Shown here piece after piece: positions 52,601 through 62,404 of a DNA stretch of 64,000 bases. Where the stretch lies: contig JAPLDT010000053.1 in the NCBI GenBank assembly GCA_026391315.1, positions 1 to 64,000 on the forward strand, given 5' to 3'. Under the pieces are notes generated by a model. That model was not told the DNA's origin. It saw only the letters and a list, made by a program, of their open reading frames with translations, and ran no database searches. Made by a program: the position numbers and the translations under genes. This DNA comes from Bacteroidia bacterium. Its GTDB lineage: Bacteria; Bacteroidota; Bacteroidia; Bacteroidales; Prolixibacteraceae. How positions within the stretch are numbered: position 1 is the stretch's first letter; each line of letters starts with the position of its first letter.

Positions 52601-53526
52601 AAATAGTTCAGGCTCCGGGGACCACACAGGGTCCTCTGGTTTTTGACCTTATCAATCATCCAACCTCCACTGTATCACTGCAGGTCGTTTCGCAATATGG
52701 CTGCAAAAGTGAAACGAAGGTCATAAATCTCAAGAGAAAGCCGGTATTTTCTTTCACTTCGGATGTCAGATCGGGTTGTGCACCGCTTCATGTACGATTT
52801 AAGGCAAAACCAAACGACGCTTTCGATCAGCTGGATTATCAGTGGAGTTTCGGTGATGGCACAACTCAATCGGGAGATGAAATGCTCCATTCTTTCCTAA
52901 TCCCAGATCATTCATTTGATATTCAGGTAAACGCGCTCTCGAAAATTACAGGCTGCAGGGCAATGGTAGAAGAAAAGAAGTATATTTCTGTTTGCCCGAA
53001 TCCTAAAGCCGGATTTTCGATGAATCCCTATATGGTTTACAATGATCAACCGCTAGTCTCTTTTGCCGATCGAAGTATAGGCGCTATCCATTTTGACTGG
53101 GATTTTGGCGACGGGACACGGTCAGTTTTGCAAAATCCTTCTCACAATTTTGGGAGTGTGGGGATTAAAAAAATTATACAAACAGTTTACAATGAATTCG
53201 ATTGCAGTGACACGACAGGCAAAGAGCTGGTCGTAGCAATTCATAAAATTTTCACGCCGAATGCCTTCTCTCCAAGGGCGAAAAATCCGGCAGACCGTCA
53301 ATTTCTCCTTTATATCAATGGAGTTCAAACGGATGGTTACCATCTGAAAATATTAAGCCGTTGGAACGATGTGGTTTTCGAATGTAAAAATGAAATTAAG
53401 GGATGGGATGGCAGGTTATCTGACGGTTCGATGGCACAGGTTGGTAATTACATCTGGATACTGGAGTTCATCGATTTTCTTGGGAAAGCCCACCGGCAAA
53501 CAGGAACCGTGATGTTGTTGGATTAA
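49606..53526 (+). CDS. IgGFc-binding-domain/PKD surface protein with T9SS type B C-terminal domain (adhesin 3)
   Basis: The 1306-residue product is the intact paralogue of adhesin 2. It has a signal peptide (IKYGLILIFVFSNLSKLSA), an IgGFc-binding-like domain near residues 25-470 (TTEGKEFWFGFMEN, AMNWGYNSADAAVIFPVEAL, AYVYGFGGVESYGYGVGFN), cysteine-containing 'ILLDAGAGFTSYLWSTN' modules, PKD cores (YNWDWGDG, YQWSFGDG, FDWDFGDG) and a sorting domain in the last 93 residues (IFTPNAFSPR, KGWDGRLSDG, YIWILEFID). It starts 44 nt after adhesin 2, about the same gap as between adhesins 1 and 2, so the three are probably one operon. Function: cell-surface adhesion or binding of glycoproteins, inferred. 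Confidence 0.87.
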   Translation: MIKYGLILIFVFSNLSKLSALGPSDICVKTTEGKEFWFGFMENRPGFGCPTPVPVNYLEVTVTSRFNCQFTIAVGRPGTTIISDILQPNIPKKFRIDRSLGEPSGSENIEAKALHLVSDQPLNLYAMNWGYNSADAAVIFPVEALGNEYYAMCYEPHNEVQSVFNIFCGFITLTNGKNSEFVVVASEDQTAVTITPNKITDRLQPANVPFTITLNKGELYQVQSMNAPGLIGQGDLTGSNIKSDKPVALYSGSWATTVPVTSSYAWDHLYEQIPPLRSWGRKFVAVPLKSRGKDIYRILSSVDQTTIKVGNKIPVVRNRGEFYEFILNANEPSLIESDHPVLLAQYSASNEFDRPPSIPQGGAWDGDPSMLVISPVDETREQVTFVAYDTPEITNKFFVNVVTRDDAVNQIQLDNSPISFTSLPNTGYAFAQVQIAVGNHNLASTEAGKGFIAYVYGFGGVESYGYGVGFNLSTRLDLGGDIHFAKDTILLCHGETKILDAGPYFSTFQWSTGETTQKISVNQKGYYSVTATTPDGCTLNKQVYVFESNPVVNLGADTTICREPSILLDAGAGFTSYLWSTNASTQKISANLTGSYSVQATNKYGCSARDTIHVNIGYTPKLNLSKLDTEICGVKSTIVNITADRGQYSLYSANPAVSVTGLTAVVPQFGAFPFTFRATGDYACAVDTNFTIRFNEKPTISFDISDNQCLKVGTQTLHYTGTGDDYARYNWDLSGFIPGEIIKNPGITKGPLIFDLKTQPKVTIGLQVVSKEGCTSDRKQLRLQRNPDFSVIASDSLGCAPLSLTFSAITHGSFDQVDYKWDLGNNDINYGAQFSYTYPNPKQSYDISIFAESKITGCKDTLFKPQWISVFPKPKAEFSVQNPIQCVNDLFAFQALDNGVGVQYNWDWGDGSKAEGMNAQHGYNAEGRYNVSLAVLSSHGCSDQSLVREMVYAAPIPTVGFSLDPESCLEPGHNTLSYIGSATDKDKFNWDLARLDAEEIVQAPGTTQGPLVFDLINHPTSTVSLQVVSQYGCKSETKVINLKRKPVFSFTSDVRSGCAPLHVRFKAKPNDAFDQLDYQWSFGDGTTQSGDEMLHSFLIPDHSFDIQVNALSKITGCRAMVEEKKYISVCPNPKAGFSMNPYMVYNDQPLVSFADRSIGAIHFDWDFGDGTRSVLQNPSHNFGSVGIKKIIQTVYNEFDCSDTTGKELVVAIHKIFTPNAFSPRAKNPADRQFLLYINGVQTDGYHLKILSRWNDVVFECKNEIKGWDGRLSDGSMAQVGNYIWILEFIDFLGKAHRQTGTVMLLD

Positions 53527-53538
53527 GGTTGAAGGGAA

Positions 53539-54591
53539 TCAGAGGGTCGGTATTCGCATTGTATCGTAAAATGGCCTTTTCCGGAGGTTTCTTTCCAGGT
53601 AAAAAATAAGGGAGATTTCATGTGAACCCATACTGTAGGTAGAGAGATCAGAAAGCACATAATCGAAGCTGTATCCCAATTGAAAGAAGGTTGTAGAATA
53701 ACCGACCATCCCGATAATGGCATCAGGACGGGCTGAGAGGTTGTTTCTGTACCAGGCCCCAAAGGTGAGGGAGTTGGTAATAACCATATACATTCCCAGG
53801 TTCAATTGTTTAAAAACTCCCTGTTGTTGGTAAATGGCATTTGGTGAAAGAGAGAAACCCTTCGAAAACAGTTCCCTTACGAAATCATGCGTTTTTGCTC
53901 CGATGTGCAATGTAAATTTCATCGGCAATCTTCCCATTCTGTCTCCCTCCATGATGGACTGGTTGGGATTAGTCAGGTGACTGAGTGCAAAACCAAAATA
54001 GGTATCATTTCGTTGCCCTACCATCCCAAAAGTAAAATCAGGAAATATTTTTTGTCCGCTTTCTACCGGTAAAGCATAATTATCTGTAATCGAACCATTC
54101 TCCTGGTTAATCATACCGGGAAAGATCAGGTTTTTAGTATTGAATTGCTTCAGGATGAAGCCGGCCTGTAGCGCTGTGGTAAGGAAAAACCGGTCGTTGA
54201 TTTTGATGTGGTGGCAATAAATGAAAGAGCTCTGAACCGTGTTAATATTACCATCAACCTCCCTGTCATAAAGCGCCTGAAAGCCGATGGCGCCATTCAT
54301 TCCCAATATATATTTGTCGTAGGAAAGATTATAGGTAACAAATGTATTTCCTGAGGCAGGCCATTGGTTCCGGTAGTTGGATACTATACGGGGATATGTA
54401 CTGGTTCCGGCAAATCCGGGGTTAAGATAGAGCGGATTCGAGTAAAATTGTGAAAACTGAGGATCCTGAGCATTTGATGTAATCGGCGAAAAAAGGCCAA
54501 TGCCAAGGACAATGACAAGCAGAAAACACTTTACTTGAGATCTGGTAGCATGGGAAAATAGGCAGCAGCAAACTCTTTTTTGTCGTATCAT
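53539..54591 (-). CDS. PorP/SprF-family type IX secretion membrane protein
   Basis: The 350-residue outer-membrane protein has a signal peptide and the family's start DPQFSQFYSNPLYLNPGFAG, followed by IVSNYRNQWPA, and ends in beta strands (FQLGYSFDYVLSDLS, HEISLIFYL). PorP/SprF proteins pair with large type B C-terminal-domain proteins and help anchor or export them; the neighbouring adhesins are the obvious partners, on the opposite strand with 12 nt between stops. ATG 54591 is preferred over TTG 54618, which would overlap the upstream HEAT-like gene. Confidence 0.9.
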   Translation of the reverse strand: MIRQKRVCCCLFSHATRSQVKCFLLVIVLGIGLFSPITSNAQDPQFSQFYSNPLYLNPGFAGTSTYPRIVSNYRNQWPASGNTFVTYNLSYDKYILGMNGAIGFQALYDREVDGNINTVQSSFIYCHHIKINDRFFLTTALQAGFILKQFNTKNLIFPGMINQENGSITDNYALPVESGQKIFPDFTFGMVGQRNDTYFGFALSHLTNPNQSIMEGDRMGRLPMKFTLHIGAKTHDFVRELFSKGFSLSPNAIYQQQGVFKQLNLGMYMVITNSLTFGAWYRNNLSARPDAIIGMVGYSTTFFQLGYSFDYVLSDLSTYSMGSHEISLIFYLERNLRKRPFYDTMRIPTL

Positions 54592-54607
54592 GGTTAAATA
54601 ATGCCGA

Positions 54608-55147
54608 TTAAAAATCAACCGGATCCTGATCTAGTGGAATATTTGGTATAATTTCCAACAATCCTTTTAACAGATACAGTTTTCTCTCTTCCGCAAGAGA
54701 CAGGCTTTTTTCAATTTTGTTCAAAAGCATGGATTCTGTATCTCCCTCTATTTTGCCATACATATTTTCGATGACCGTAAAAGCTTCGAAAGCAATCTGG
54801 AACTCCTGATCGATGATGAGCTGAACGAAGAAGGGAAGGTGCTTGCTGTAATTCAGACCGTTTTGCCAGCATGAGGCTACCAACCGTTCCAAAATGTCCA
54901 GATCCTTTTCATTTTTAAGCTCTTGGATTAGTTGATCTACCGAATTTTCATGCTTTAAATCAATAAACAACTGGTAGATAATCTCTTTAACCTCTTTGCT
55001 TGTTGTTTGGTGAAGAAATGTAATCAGCGGGGCAACATAAGATTCGTCACCTTTGGTTTTTATCTCCTCCAGTGCATGATCAATTAATTCCTGGTTACTC
55101 GTCTTTATGGCAGATTTTAAACGGTTTAGTTTGTCCGGATTATCCAT
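54608..55147 (-). CDS. HEAT-like repeat protein
   Basis: The 179-residue acidic, all-helical cytoplasmic protein has several roughly 35-residue helical pairs, for example ESYVAPLITFLHQTTSKEVK and ENSVDQLIQELKNEKDLDIL, as in HEAT/armadillo-type proteins. No catalytic motif is seen. It probably makes protein contacts. It lies between uvrA (78 nt upstream) and the PorP/SprF gene (16 nt downstream), all on the minus strand, so the three may be co-transcribed. Confidence 0.72.
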   Translation of the reverse strand: MDNPDKLNRLKSAIKTSNQELIDHALEEIKTKGDESYVAPLITFLHQTTSKEVKEIIYQLFIDLKHENSVDQLIQELKNEKDLDILERLVASCWQNGLNYSKHLPFFVQLIIDQEFQIAFEAFTVIENMYGKIEGDTESMLLNKIEKSLSLAEERKLYLLKGLLEIIPNIPLDQDPVDF

Positions 55148-55225
55148 CAGTTTCTGTTTTCCTTTTTGTATACGACAAAGATAAAATTATTTAAATAAGC
55201 CTGCCTGCTGAGTATGATTAACGTG

Positions 55226-58015
55226 TTAAATAAGGTGGTGTCTACTAAGAAATGAGCCGGTAAAGGAAGAACTGCATCTTGCTAAACCTTCAGGCGTTCC
55301 TTCATAAAGCTTGTACCCTCCCTGATCTCCCCCCTCTGGTCCAAGATCAATTACCCAGTCGGCTACCTTGATAACCTCAGGATTGTGTTCGATGACTAGT
55401 ACGGTATGACCTCTGGAAATCAAAGCATTCATGGAGTCAAGTAATTTGTGGATGTCATGAAAATGCAATCCCGTTGTGGGTTCATCGAAGATAAAAAGTG
55501 TCGCTCCTTCTTTTTCCTTGGCAAGGAATGAGGCTAGTTTTACCCGCTGACTTTCACCTCCTGAAAGTGTGCTCGAGGATTGACCCAGATGAACATACCC
55601 TAACCCAACATCTTGCAGTGGCTGTAATTTTTTGGCAATCTTTTTTCCTGTTGGTTTTTCATTGAAAAACTCGATTGCTTCATCAACAGTAAGCTCAAGT
55701 AATTCAAAAATATTTTTCGAGCGATAGCTTACATCCAAAACATCAGATTTGAATCTTTTGCCTCCGCAACTTTCACAGGTTAAAAGAATATCGGCCATAA
55801 ATTGCATTTCCACCTTAATCTCTCCCTCTCCCTGGCAGGTTTCACACCTTCCACCGTCAATGTTGAAAGAGAAATGGGATGGCGTAAATCCATTGACTTT
55901 TGCTGCCGGTTGTTCGGCATACAACTTTCTGATCTCATCATAGATTTTTAGGTAGGTGACTGGATTGGACCTGGATGATTTCCCTATTGGGTTCTGATCT
56001 ACAAATTCAATGGCCGTGATTCTGTCCAGATCTCCCCCAAGACCTGTATGATCGCCAGTCTTCTCACCATATCCGCCATAATATTTTGAGAGAGCGGGAT
56101 AGAGTATGCGTTTAATCAATGATGATTTGCCCGATCCGCTGACTCCTGTGATGACAGTCAGTGTATTGAGCGGAAATTTTACATCAAATCCTTTCAGGTT
56201 GTTCTCCCTTGCACCGGTTATTTCGAGATAATTGTTCCATTTGCGACGATGATCAGGTACCGGAATTTTCTCGGCCCCGGTCAGGTATTTGGCGGTACTG
56301 CCAACAGGATTAAGCAGCAACTCTTCCAGTGTTCCTTCAAACACAACCTCTCCGCCATGCTGACCGGCCAATGGGCCAATGTCAATCAGGTAATCCGCTG
56401 CCCGGATGATCTCCTCGTCATGCTCGACTACAATGACACTATTTCCAAGCTGTTGGAGCTTTCGCAGGACTTTTATCAATCGTCCGGTGTCACGGGCATG
56501 AAGACCGATCGATGGCTCATCCAGAATGTACATTGAGCCTACCAAGCTGCTTCCAAGTGAGGTAGCCAGGTTAATCCTCTGGGATTCTCCTCCTGATAAG
56601 GTGGATGAGAGCCTGTTTAGGGTCAGATAACCCAACCCAACATCGCAAAGGAACTCAATTCTGTTGTTGATTTCGATCAAAAGTCTTTCTGCTACTACCT
56701 GATCTGTTTCGGAAAGCGAGAGTTGCTTGAAAAATTGTTGCAGCTCTGTTATTGGAAGATTTACAAGTTCTGTTACCGATTTACCTGAAACCTTTACAAA
56801 TGCAGCTTCCTTTTTTAGCCTTGTACCTTCACATTCAGGACAGGTTGTCTTTCCACGGTACCGGGAAAGCATGACCCTGTATTGGATCTTGTATGTTTGC
56901 TCCTCCAACTGCTTAAAAAAGGCATTTAGTCCCTCAAAATAGCTGTTGCCAGTCCAAAGTAATCTTTTCTGCGCTGTTGAAAGCTCATAGTATGGTTTGT
57001 GAATCGGAAAATCAAATTTGGCTGCATGCTTGATGAGCTGATCCTTCCATTCTCCCATTTTTTCACCTTTCCAGCAAACCAGGGCATCACTGAAAACGGA
57101 TAGTGATTTGTTAGGAACCACAAGGTCTTCATCGATACCGATGGTCTTACCGTAACCTTCACAAACAGGACAGGCGCCAATTGGGTTGTTAAAGCTAAAA
57201 AGGTGAAGGGAAGGCTCTTCAAAGATAATTTCGTCCAATTCGAAGCGGTTGGAAAATTTCCTGGTTTCTGTAGAATTCTCCTGCTCTATCCTGGTAAGGC
57301 ACTCACCTTTACCCTCAAAAAAGGCAGTTTGTACAGAATCCGCGATTCTGGATGGGAAATCCTCATCCTCCGAAACCGGCATTCTGTCAATAAGAACATT
57401 TATTTCGACAGGTTTATTTTTGTAACGGTCCAGATCACTTATTTTAATTACTGCTCCATCCAGTTCAAGTCTGGTAAATCCTTGTTGCAGAAGTAATTCT
57501 GCCTCTTTTGCCAGGTTTCTTCCCTTGTTAAGCTGCATGGGAGAGACGATGGTAATTCTGGTGCCGATTGGGAAGGAGGTTAAATAGTTCACTACATCCA
57601 CCACTTCATGCCTAACTACCTGTTTTCCGGAAATTGGCGAAAAAGTCCTTCCAATTCTGGCATAAAGCAATTTGATGTAATCGTAAATCTCGGTGGAGGT
57701 ACCTACCGTGGATCTGGGATTGCGGGTATTAACCTTCTGTTCGATTGCTATAGCAGGCGGTATGCCTTTGATGTAATCCACTTCCGGTTTGTCCATTCTT
57801 CCAAGAAACTGACGGGCATAGGAGGAGAGCGATTCAACATACCGGCGCTGTCCTTCGGCATACAAAGTATCAAAAGCAAGGGATGATTTTCCGGAACCTG
57901 AAAGTCCGGTGATGACAACCAATTTATTTCTGGGAATCTTTATATCGATGTTTTTAAGGTTGTGGACTTTTGCACCTTTAATTTCAATATATTGATTTTT
58001 AAGATCTTGAGACAT
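55226..58015 (-). CDS. uvrA: excinuclease ABC subunit A
   Basis: The 929-residue DNA-damage recognition ATPase has two ABC modules: Walker [20 protein letters not shown] (near 34) and [22 protein letters not shown] signatures [16 protein letters not shown] and [16 protein letters not shown], and DEP Walker B sites. Zinc modules are visible as [24 protein letters not shown] and [18 protein letters not shown]. It recognises lesions with UvrB for nucleotide excision repair. Length is typical. Bacteroidota often carry more than one UvrA; this one has all domains. Confidence 0.96.
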   Translation of the reverse strand: MSQDLKNQYIEIKGAKVHNLKNIDIKIPRNKLVVITGLSGSGKSSLAFDTLYAEGQRRYVESLSSYARQFLGRMDKPEVDYIKGIPPAIAIEQKVNTRNPRSTVGTSTEIYDYIKLLYARIGRTFSPISGKQVVRHEVVDVVNYLTSFPIGTRITIVSPMQLNKGRNLAKEAELLLQQGFTRLELDGAVIKISDLDRYKNKPVEINVLIDRMPVSEDEDFPSRIADSVQTAFFEGKGECLTRIEQENSTETRKFSNRFELDEIIFEEPSLHLFSFNNPIGACPVCEGYGKTIGIDEDLVVPNKSLSVFSDALVCWKGEKMGEWKDQLIKHAAKFDFPIHKPYYELSTAQKRLLWTGNSYFEGLNAFFKQLEEQTYKIQYRVMLSRYRGKTTCPECEGTRLKKEAAFVKVSGKSVTELVNLPITELQQFFKQLSLSETDQVVAERLLIEINNRIEFLCDVGLGYLTLNRLSSTLSGGESQRINLATSLGSSLVGSMYILDEPSIGLHARDTGRLIKVLRKLQQLGNSVIVVEHDEEIIRAADYLIDIGPLAGQHGGEVVFEGTLEELLLNPVGSTAKYLTGAEKIPVPDHRRKWNNYLEITGARENNLKGFDVKFPLNTLTVITGVSGSGKSSLIKRILYPALSKYYGGYGEKTGDHTGLGGDLDRITAIEFVDQNPIGKSSRSNPVTYLKIYDEIRKLYAEQPAAKVNGFTPSHFSFNIDGGRCETCQGEGEIKVEMQFMADILLTCESCGGKRFKSDVLDVSYRSKNIFELLELTVDEAIEFFNEKPTGKKIAKKLQPLQDVGLGYVHLGQSSSTLSGGESQRVKLASFLAKEKEGATLFIFDEPTTGLHFHDIHKLLDSMNALISRGHTVLVIEHNPEVIKVADWVIDLGPEGGDQGGYKLYEGTPEGLARCSSSFTGSFLSRHHLI

Positions 58016-58190
58016 AGTGAACCGTTTGAATGTTCAATTTTACGAACCGGTAAAAATACAAATACTTTCTTGTTTTGTGTGAATATTAAAAGATTGTCAA
58101 ATCTTGCAGGATAGTGGGTATGATTGCGGAATATTCGGATTTTGTACTGTTATTTTGTGTAAATAGTACAAATAGATTTTTTTAAAGAAT

Positions 58191-59849
58191 ATGATCAAGA
58201 GTGCCTTACAAATAGAAAGGGCAAAGTATGCGCCAAAGGTGCCAAAAGCTTTGCAGGGAAATGTTAAAATAGTAGCCGGGAAGAGTACTGAATCAGTTGC
58301 CGACCAGGATGAAATAAAGAAGCTCTTTCCAAATACCTACGGGATGCCGATTCTCACTTTGGAAAAAAGTGAGGAAGCTGTTACTACAAAGATTGTGAAT
58401 GTTGGAGTTATTCTGTCAGGAGGACAAGCTCCCGGGGGTCACAATGTGATATCCGGTATTTTCGACGCTTTGAAAAAATTGAATCCAGCCAACCGTTTGT
58501 ATGGTTTTATGGGCGGTCCCAGCGGGTTGGTGCTTCACGATTACATAGAACTTACCAGCGATATCGTTGAGGAATTTAGAAATACCGGCGGATTTGACAT
58601 CATTGGATCAGGTCGCACAAAACTGGAGGAAAATGAGCAATACGATAAAGGGCTTGATATTTGCAAGAAGCTCTCCATTTCGGCCATCGTCATTATTGGT
58701 GGTGATGATTCCAATACCAATGCCTGTGTTTTGGCGGAATATTATCTGCGAAAGAAGAGTGGTGTTCAGGTAATTGGATGTCCCAAAACGATTGATGGCG
58801 ATTTGAAAAACGAAATGATTGAGACCTCTTTTGGTTTCGACACGGCCTGTAAAGTCTATTCCGAGTTGATTGGAAACATCATGCGTGATGCTACCTCCGC
58901 CAAAAAATATTGGCATTTCATCAAATTAATGGGACGTTCAGCCTCTCATATCGGATTGGAATGCGCCCTTCAGACTCAGCCAAATATTTGCCTGATTTCT
59001 GAAGAAGTAGCATTCAAAGAGCAAACATTGCAACAAATAGTGGATGATCTGGTTAGAACCATTACCAAACGGGCAGTAAATAACGAAAATTTTGGTGTTG
59101 CGCTGATTCCTGAAGGTTTGATAGAGTTCATTCCTGAAATGAAAATATTGATTGATGAGTTGAATGAACTTCTTGCCGAAGGTTCAGCCTCCGCGAAAGC
59201 ATTTATAGCCATTGCAACTGATGATGACAAGCGTGATTTTGTGATCAAACAACTTTCTGAAGCATCAGGTAAAGTTTTTAAGGTATTGCCAAAAGGTATT
59301 GCCAAACAGCTTACCCTTGACCGTGATCCTCATGGAAATGTGCAGGTATCAAGAATTGAGACAGAAAAACTATTGATCGAGATGGTTGAAAAGCAGCTCT
59401 CTATCCTGAAAAAGCAGGGAATTGCTAAAGTGAAATTTTCGGCTCAAAATCACTTTTTTGGTTACGAAGGGCGCTGTGCAGTACCTTCCAATTTTGACGC
59501 GGATTACTGCTATTCTTTGGGTCAAACGGCCGCGATACTCATTGCTGGCGGTAAATCCGGTTACATGGCATCTGTCAGAAACACGACAAAATCCTCCAAT
59601 GAATGGGTCGCAGGCGGAGTTCCTATTACCATGATGATGAACATGGAGCGGAGAAATGGAGTCATGAAACCGGTCATTCAAAAAGCCCTGGTTCGAATGG
59701 ATGGTGCGCCGTTTAAGGCATTTGCTGCCCAACGTGACGAGTGGGCTATTCATACCTCCTTCGTATATCCGGGGCCAATTCAATATTGGGGACCTGCCAC
59801 TGTTTGCGATGCTACTACCAAAACCCTTCAGTTGGAGCAAAATAAATAA
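58191..59849 (+). CDS. pfp: pyrophosphate-dependent 6-phosphofructokinase
   Basis: The 552-residue enzyme phosphorylates fructose-6-phosphate with PPi, reversibly, in glycolysis/gluconeogenesis. It is the long (plant-beta-like) type. Key motifs are [18 protein letters not shown] near residue 73, [19 protein letters not shown] near 181, where the Asp replaces the Gly of ATP-dependent enzymes, and [11 protein letters not shown] with the PPi-specific Lys. It would use the fructose-6-phosphate made by the amino-sugar cluster at 4567-7192. A terminator shared with the convergent rsmE follows. Confidence 0.95.
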   Translation: MIKSALQIERAKYAPKVPKALQGNVKIVAGKSTESVADQDEIKKLFPNTYGMPILTLEKSEEAVTTKIVNVGVILSGGQAPGGHNVISGIFDALKKLNPANRLYGFMGGPSGLVLHDYIELTSDIVEEFRNTGGFDIIGSGRTKLEENEQYDKGLDICKKLSISAIVIIGGDDSNTNACVLAEYYLRKKSGVQVIGCPKTIDGDLKNEMIETSFGFDTACKVYSELIGNIMRDATSAKKYWHFIKLMGRSASHIGLECALQTQPNICLISEEVAFKEQTLQQIVDDLVRTITKRAVNNENFGVALIPEGLIEFIPEMKILIDELNELLAEGSASAKAFIAIATDDDKRDFVIKQLSEASGKVFKVLPKGIAKQLTLDRDPHGNVQVSRIETEKLLIEMVEKQLSILKKQGIAKVKFSAQNHFFGYEGRCAVPSNFDADYCYSLGQTAAILIAGGKSGYMASVRNTTKSSNEWVAGGVPITMMMNMERRNGVMKPVIQKALVRMDGAPFKAFAAQRDEWAIHTSFVYPGPIQYWGPATVCDATTKTLQLEQNK

Positions 59850-59885
59850 TTGTTTGTTTTCCTATCGGATGATAGTTTATATACA

Positions 59886-59924
59886 AAAACCGTCGGAAAG
59901 ACATTTTCCGGCGGTTTTTATTTT
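59886..59924. terminator. bidirectional intrinsic terminator between pfp and rsmE
   Basis: AAAACCGTCGGAAA (from 59886) pairs with TTTTCCGGCGGTTTT (to about 59918) around a GACA-like loop, followed by TATTTTT on the plus strand; the A-rich left side gives a T-tract on the minus strand. The rsmE stop codon lies at its right edge. Confidence 0.85.
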
Positions 59925-60622
59925 TCGTTGATCAAACAAACTGTATGGCATGCGACGATTCCAGCAGTCTCCGTTCTAAGTCTGGAGTTCCCAAGAGAGA
60001 CGGGGATAAAACCCTTTTCTAAGGCCAGTTTTATTTCCGAGGGATCAAAATCTCCTTCAGGACCAATAAGTATAAGAATATTTTTACCGGGCAGAACAGA
60101 ATTTTTGAGTAGTCTCTTTTCACCGGATTCGCAATGGGCAATCAGTTTAATGCCGTCAAAAGTTGAATTGACAAACTCTTTGAATGAGATCAATGAAGCA
60201 AGTTCGGGAAGAAAGGTTTGCCCTGACTGTTTCATTGCAGAGATCAATATTTTCTCTAATCTTTCCGATTTAATATCTTTACGTTCAGAATGTTGACAAA
60301 TTATTGGAACAATTCTGTCGATGCCAATTTCAGTCGTTTTTTCAATAAACCATTCAAATCTTTCGTTATTTTTGGTAGGTGCAATGGCAATGGTTAATCG
60401 AAAATTCCGGGTGCTTTGAAATTTTTCTTCTTCCACTATCTCCAGGAGGCATTTTTTTGAATCAGGATCTTGAATGACAGCTTTATACAAAGAGCCGTTC
60501 CCGTTCATAAGTTGAACCATGTCTCCCTTTTTTAGTCTCAAAACTTTGATGCAATGTTTCGATTCATTCGCATTAAGTTGAATTGAGCTGCCTGAAATGT
60601 TGGATATATAAAATGAATTCAT
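59918..60622 (-). CDS. rsmE: 16S rRNA (uracil1498-N3)-methyltransferase
   Basis: The 234-residue SPOUT-fold enzyme methylates N3 of U1498 in 16S rRNA using S-adenosylmethionine. Visible motifs are an N-terminal PUA-like part (NANESKHCIKVLRLKKGDMV), KNNERFEWFIEKTTEIGIDR, QHSERKDIKSERLEKI, and the knotted SAM site IGPEGDFDPSEIKLA with LGNSRLRTETAGIVA. Length is standard. The gap upstream of it (60623-60996) is AT-rich. Confidence 0.95.
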   Translation of the reverse strand: MNSFYISNISGSSIQLNANESKHCIKVLRLKKGDMVQLMNGNGSLYKAVIQDPDSKKCLLEIVEEEKFQSTRNFRLTIAIAPTKNNERFEWFIEKTTEIGIDRIVPIICQHSERKDIKSERLEKILISAMKQSGQTFLPELASLISFKEFVNSTFDGIKLIAHCESGEKRLLKNSVLPGKNILILIGPEGDFDPSEIKLALEKGFIPVSLGNSRLRTETAGIVACHTVCLINEK

Positions 60623-60902
60623 CTTTTTTCTTCAATTTTATGTTTAAAGTATAAACTGTAATTCTGAACAATTATTAACTTAAATTGTTTATTTATAAAT
60701 TGGAATGGCTTTTTGGGAATATTTTGTTTTTTTCCTAACAAGAATCATGCTTACAAAACTTTATGGTGGTGATTCCGCATGAATATAAATAAGAAAAGAG
60801 ATTCATTTATTCATCAGATATAAAACAATTTAGCGTAATTTCACAAAAGATTAAATTTAATTGCATGATTTGTTAAAATATTGTAAAATAAATAAAAAAA
60901 AA

Positions 60903-60934
60903 GTTGTATTTCTTTTCAAACTTTTGTTAATTTG
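60903..60934 (+). promoter_or_regulatory. candidate promoter of the OmpA-family gene
   Basis: TTAATTTG (60927-60934) matches TAnnTTTG in seven of eight positions, with GTTG 20 nt upstream at 60903-60906 as a weak -33. The transcript would have a leader of about 55 nt before ATG 60997. The gap 60623-60996 is very AT-rich and divergent from rsmE; no gene or further structure is seen in it. Confidence 0.35.
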
Positions 60935-60996
60935 CATAATCTAAATACAACAAATATTAAATAAGTATATTGTCAATCAATCTTAAATCGTCTATT

Positions 60997-62151
60997 ATGA
61001 AAAAACTTAGCTTAGTAGCTGTATTTCTCTTCTTGAGCTATTCCCTTATTTTTGCTCAGGAGAAGGGTGAGAAATTGCCCTATAACAGGTGGGAAATTGG
61101 TGTGAATGCTGGAGTATCTAATTTTACTGGATCTTATGTGGTTTCGAAGAGTGACTTTCTGAAGTATTTTAACAATTTTAATTCAAATTACACCCTCGGA
61201 TACGGTGTTCTTGTCAAAAAGAATTTTACCCATGTTTTTGCGTTGGAAGCGGCATACAATGGCACCACTTTGACTGGTTCTCCCGTAACGATATACAGTG
61301 CTTTTAAAACTGGGATCAATGAATTTGCTTTGAATACAGTTTGGAACATGAGCAACCTTTTCTCAAAAAATAAAATAGACAGAAAGATTTATTGGTATAC
61401 TAAACTTGGAACAGGCCTGACACATGTTAACAACAAGAATTTTACGGATCCCACTGTTCAGGGGCCCTGGAGATATTGGACTGTTCCTGTTGGCGTAGGC
61501 CTCGTTTACCGTTTATCAGACAACTTAAGACTGGATCTCGGTACACAATGGAGTTGGGTTAATACCAACCGTTTGGACGGAGTTAATCAGGGGGGATTGG
61601 GAAAAACATTCCTGATTGGTGCAGTTCGTGAGAATTATTTGTATAGCCATGCAGGATTATCCTTTATGCTTGGTAAAAAACCAGTGAAACCAGCTCCGGT
61701 TGTTGAAGCGCCAAAACCGCAACCCAAACCAGAGCCCAAACCAGAGCCCAAACCAGTTCCTGCTCCACCGGCACCTCCAAAACACGTAACTCCTTCTTGT
61801 GTAGGTGAAATTTTCAAGGTGTACTTTGCATTTGACAAATGGAATTTGAATCCTACTTCTAAGTCTGAATTGGATCGTTTGGCCAAGGATATGCAAGAGA
61901 ATCCTTCTGTAAATCTGGAGATGAAATCACATGCTGACAGTAGAGGCCCTGCAAGCTACAACATGAAGCTTACTGAAAAAAGAGGCAAATCGGTACTCGA
62001 TTACCTTACAGCCAAAGGTATTAGCGCTTCCAGGGTGAATGCTCAGGCTTTCGGTGAAACACAACCTGTCAACAAATGTAAAGATGGCGTGAAATGCACT
62101 GAAGCCGAATACGCCGTCAACCGCAGAACTGAAACCTTGGTTATCGAATAA
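60997..62151 (+). CDS. OmpA-family outer-membrane protein
   Basis: The 384-residue protein has a signal peptide (MKKLSLVAVFLFLSYSLIFA), an N-terminal 8-strand-like beta barrel (about 25-225), a Pro/Lys/Glu-rich hinge at about 228-262 and a C-terminal OmpA peptidoglycan-binding domain (VYFAFDKWNLNPTSKSELDR, SHADSRGPASYNMKLTEKRG, RVNAQAFGE, NRRTE). The hinge is encoded by a 12-nt unit (CCCAAACCAGAG) repeated at 61723-61758. It links outer membrane to cell wall. ATG 60997 is chosen over a TTG at 60970, since it begins the signal peptide. Confidence 0.93.
   Translation: MKKLSLVAVFLFLSYSLIFAQEKGEKLPYNRWEIGVNAGVSNFTGSYVVSKSDFLKYFNNFNSNYTLGYGVLVKKNFTHVFALEAAYNGTTLTGSPVTIYSAFKTGINEFALNTVWNMSNLFSKNKIDRKIYWYTKLGTGLTHVNNKNFTDPTVQGPWRYWTVPVGVGLVYRLSDNLRLDLGTQWSWVNTNRLDGVNQGGLGKTFLIGAVRENYLYSHAGLSFMLGKKPVKPAPVVEAPKPQPKPEPKPEPKPVPAPPAPPKHVTPSCVGEIFKVYFAFDKWNLNPTSKSELDRLAKDMQENPSVNLEMKSHADSRGPASYNMKLTEKRGKSVLDYLTAKGISASRVNAQAFGETQPVNKCKDGVKCTEAEYAVNRRTETLVIE
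61723..61758 (+). repeat. 12-nt tandem repeat encoding the Pro-Lys-Pro-Glu hinge
   Basis: CCCAAACCAGAG occurs twice, then CCCAAACCAGTT, encoding Pro-Lys-Pro-Glu twice and Pro-Lys-Pro-Val. Copy-number change would lengthen or shorten the hinge without breaking the frame. Confidence 0.9.
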
Positions 62152-62172
62152 TCAAAAAACACAATATAAATC

Positions 62173-62210
62173 GAAGCCGTCTCTGAGCACAGGGACGGCT
62201 TCTTTATTGT
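62173..62210 (+). terminator. intrinsic terminator of the OmpA-family gene
   Basis: GAAGCCGTCTCTG (62173-62185) pairs with CAGGGACGGCTTC (62190-62202), 13 bp with one G-U pair, followed by TTTATTGTTTT. It lies 21 nt after the stop codon. Confidence 0.9.
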
Positions 62211-62404
62211 TTTCCAAAGCCTATTTGAAATGTCGTTATAAATTAGTTAACTTACAAAGACAAATCCTGAGATGAGAGTGAAATTTATTTTAAACTTTCC
62301 GGGTATTTGAATTTAACGTTAAAATTGTCTGCATGTTGTTTCATCTTGCACCAATTATCATGATATTTGCTTCAATTAATCAGGTCACCTAAAAAAAGTT
62401 CAAA

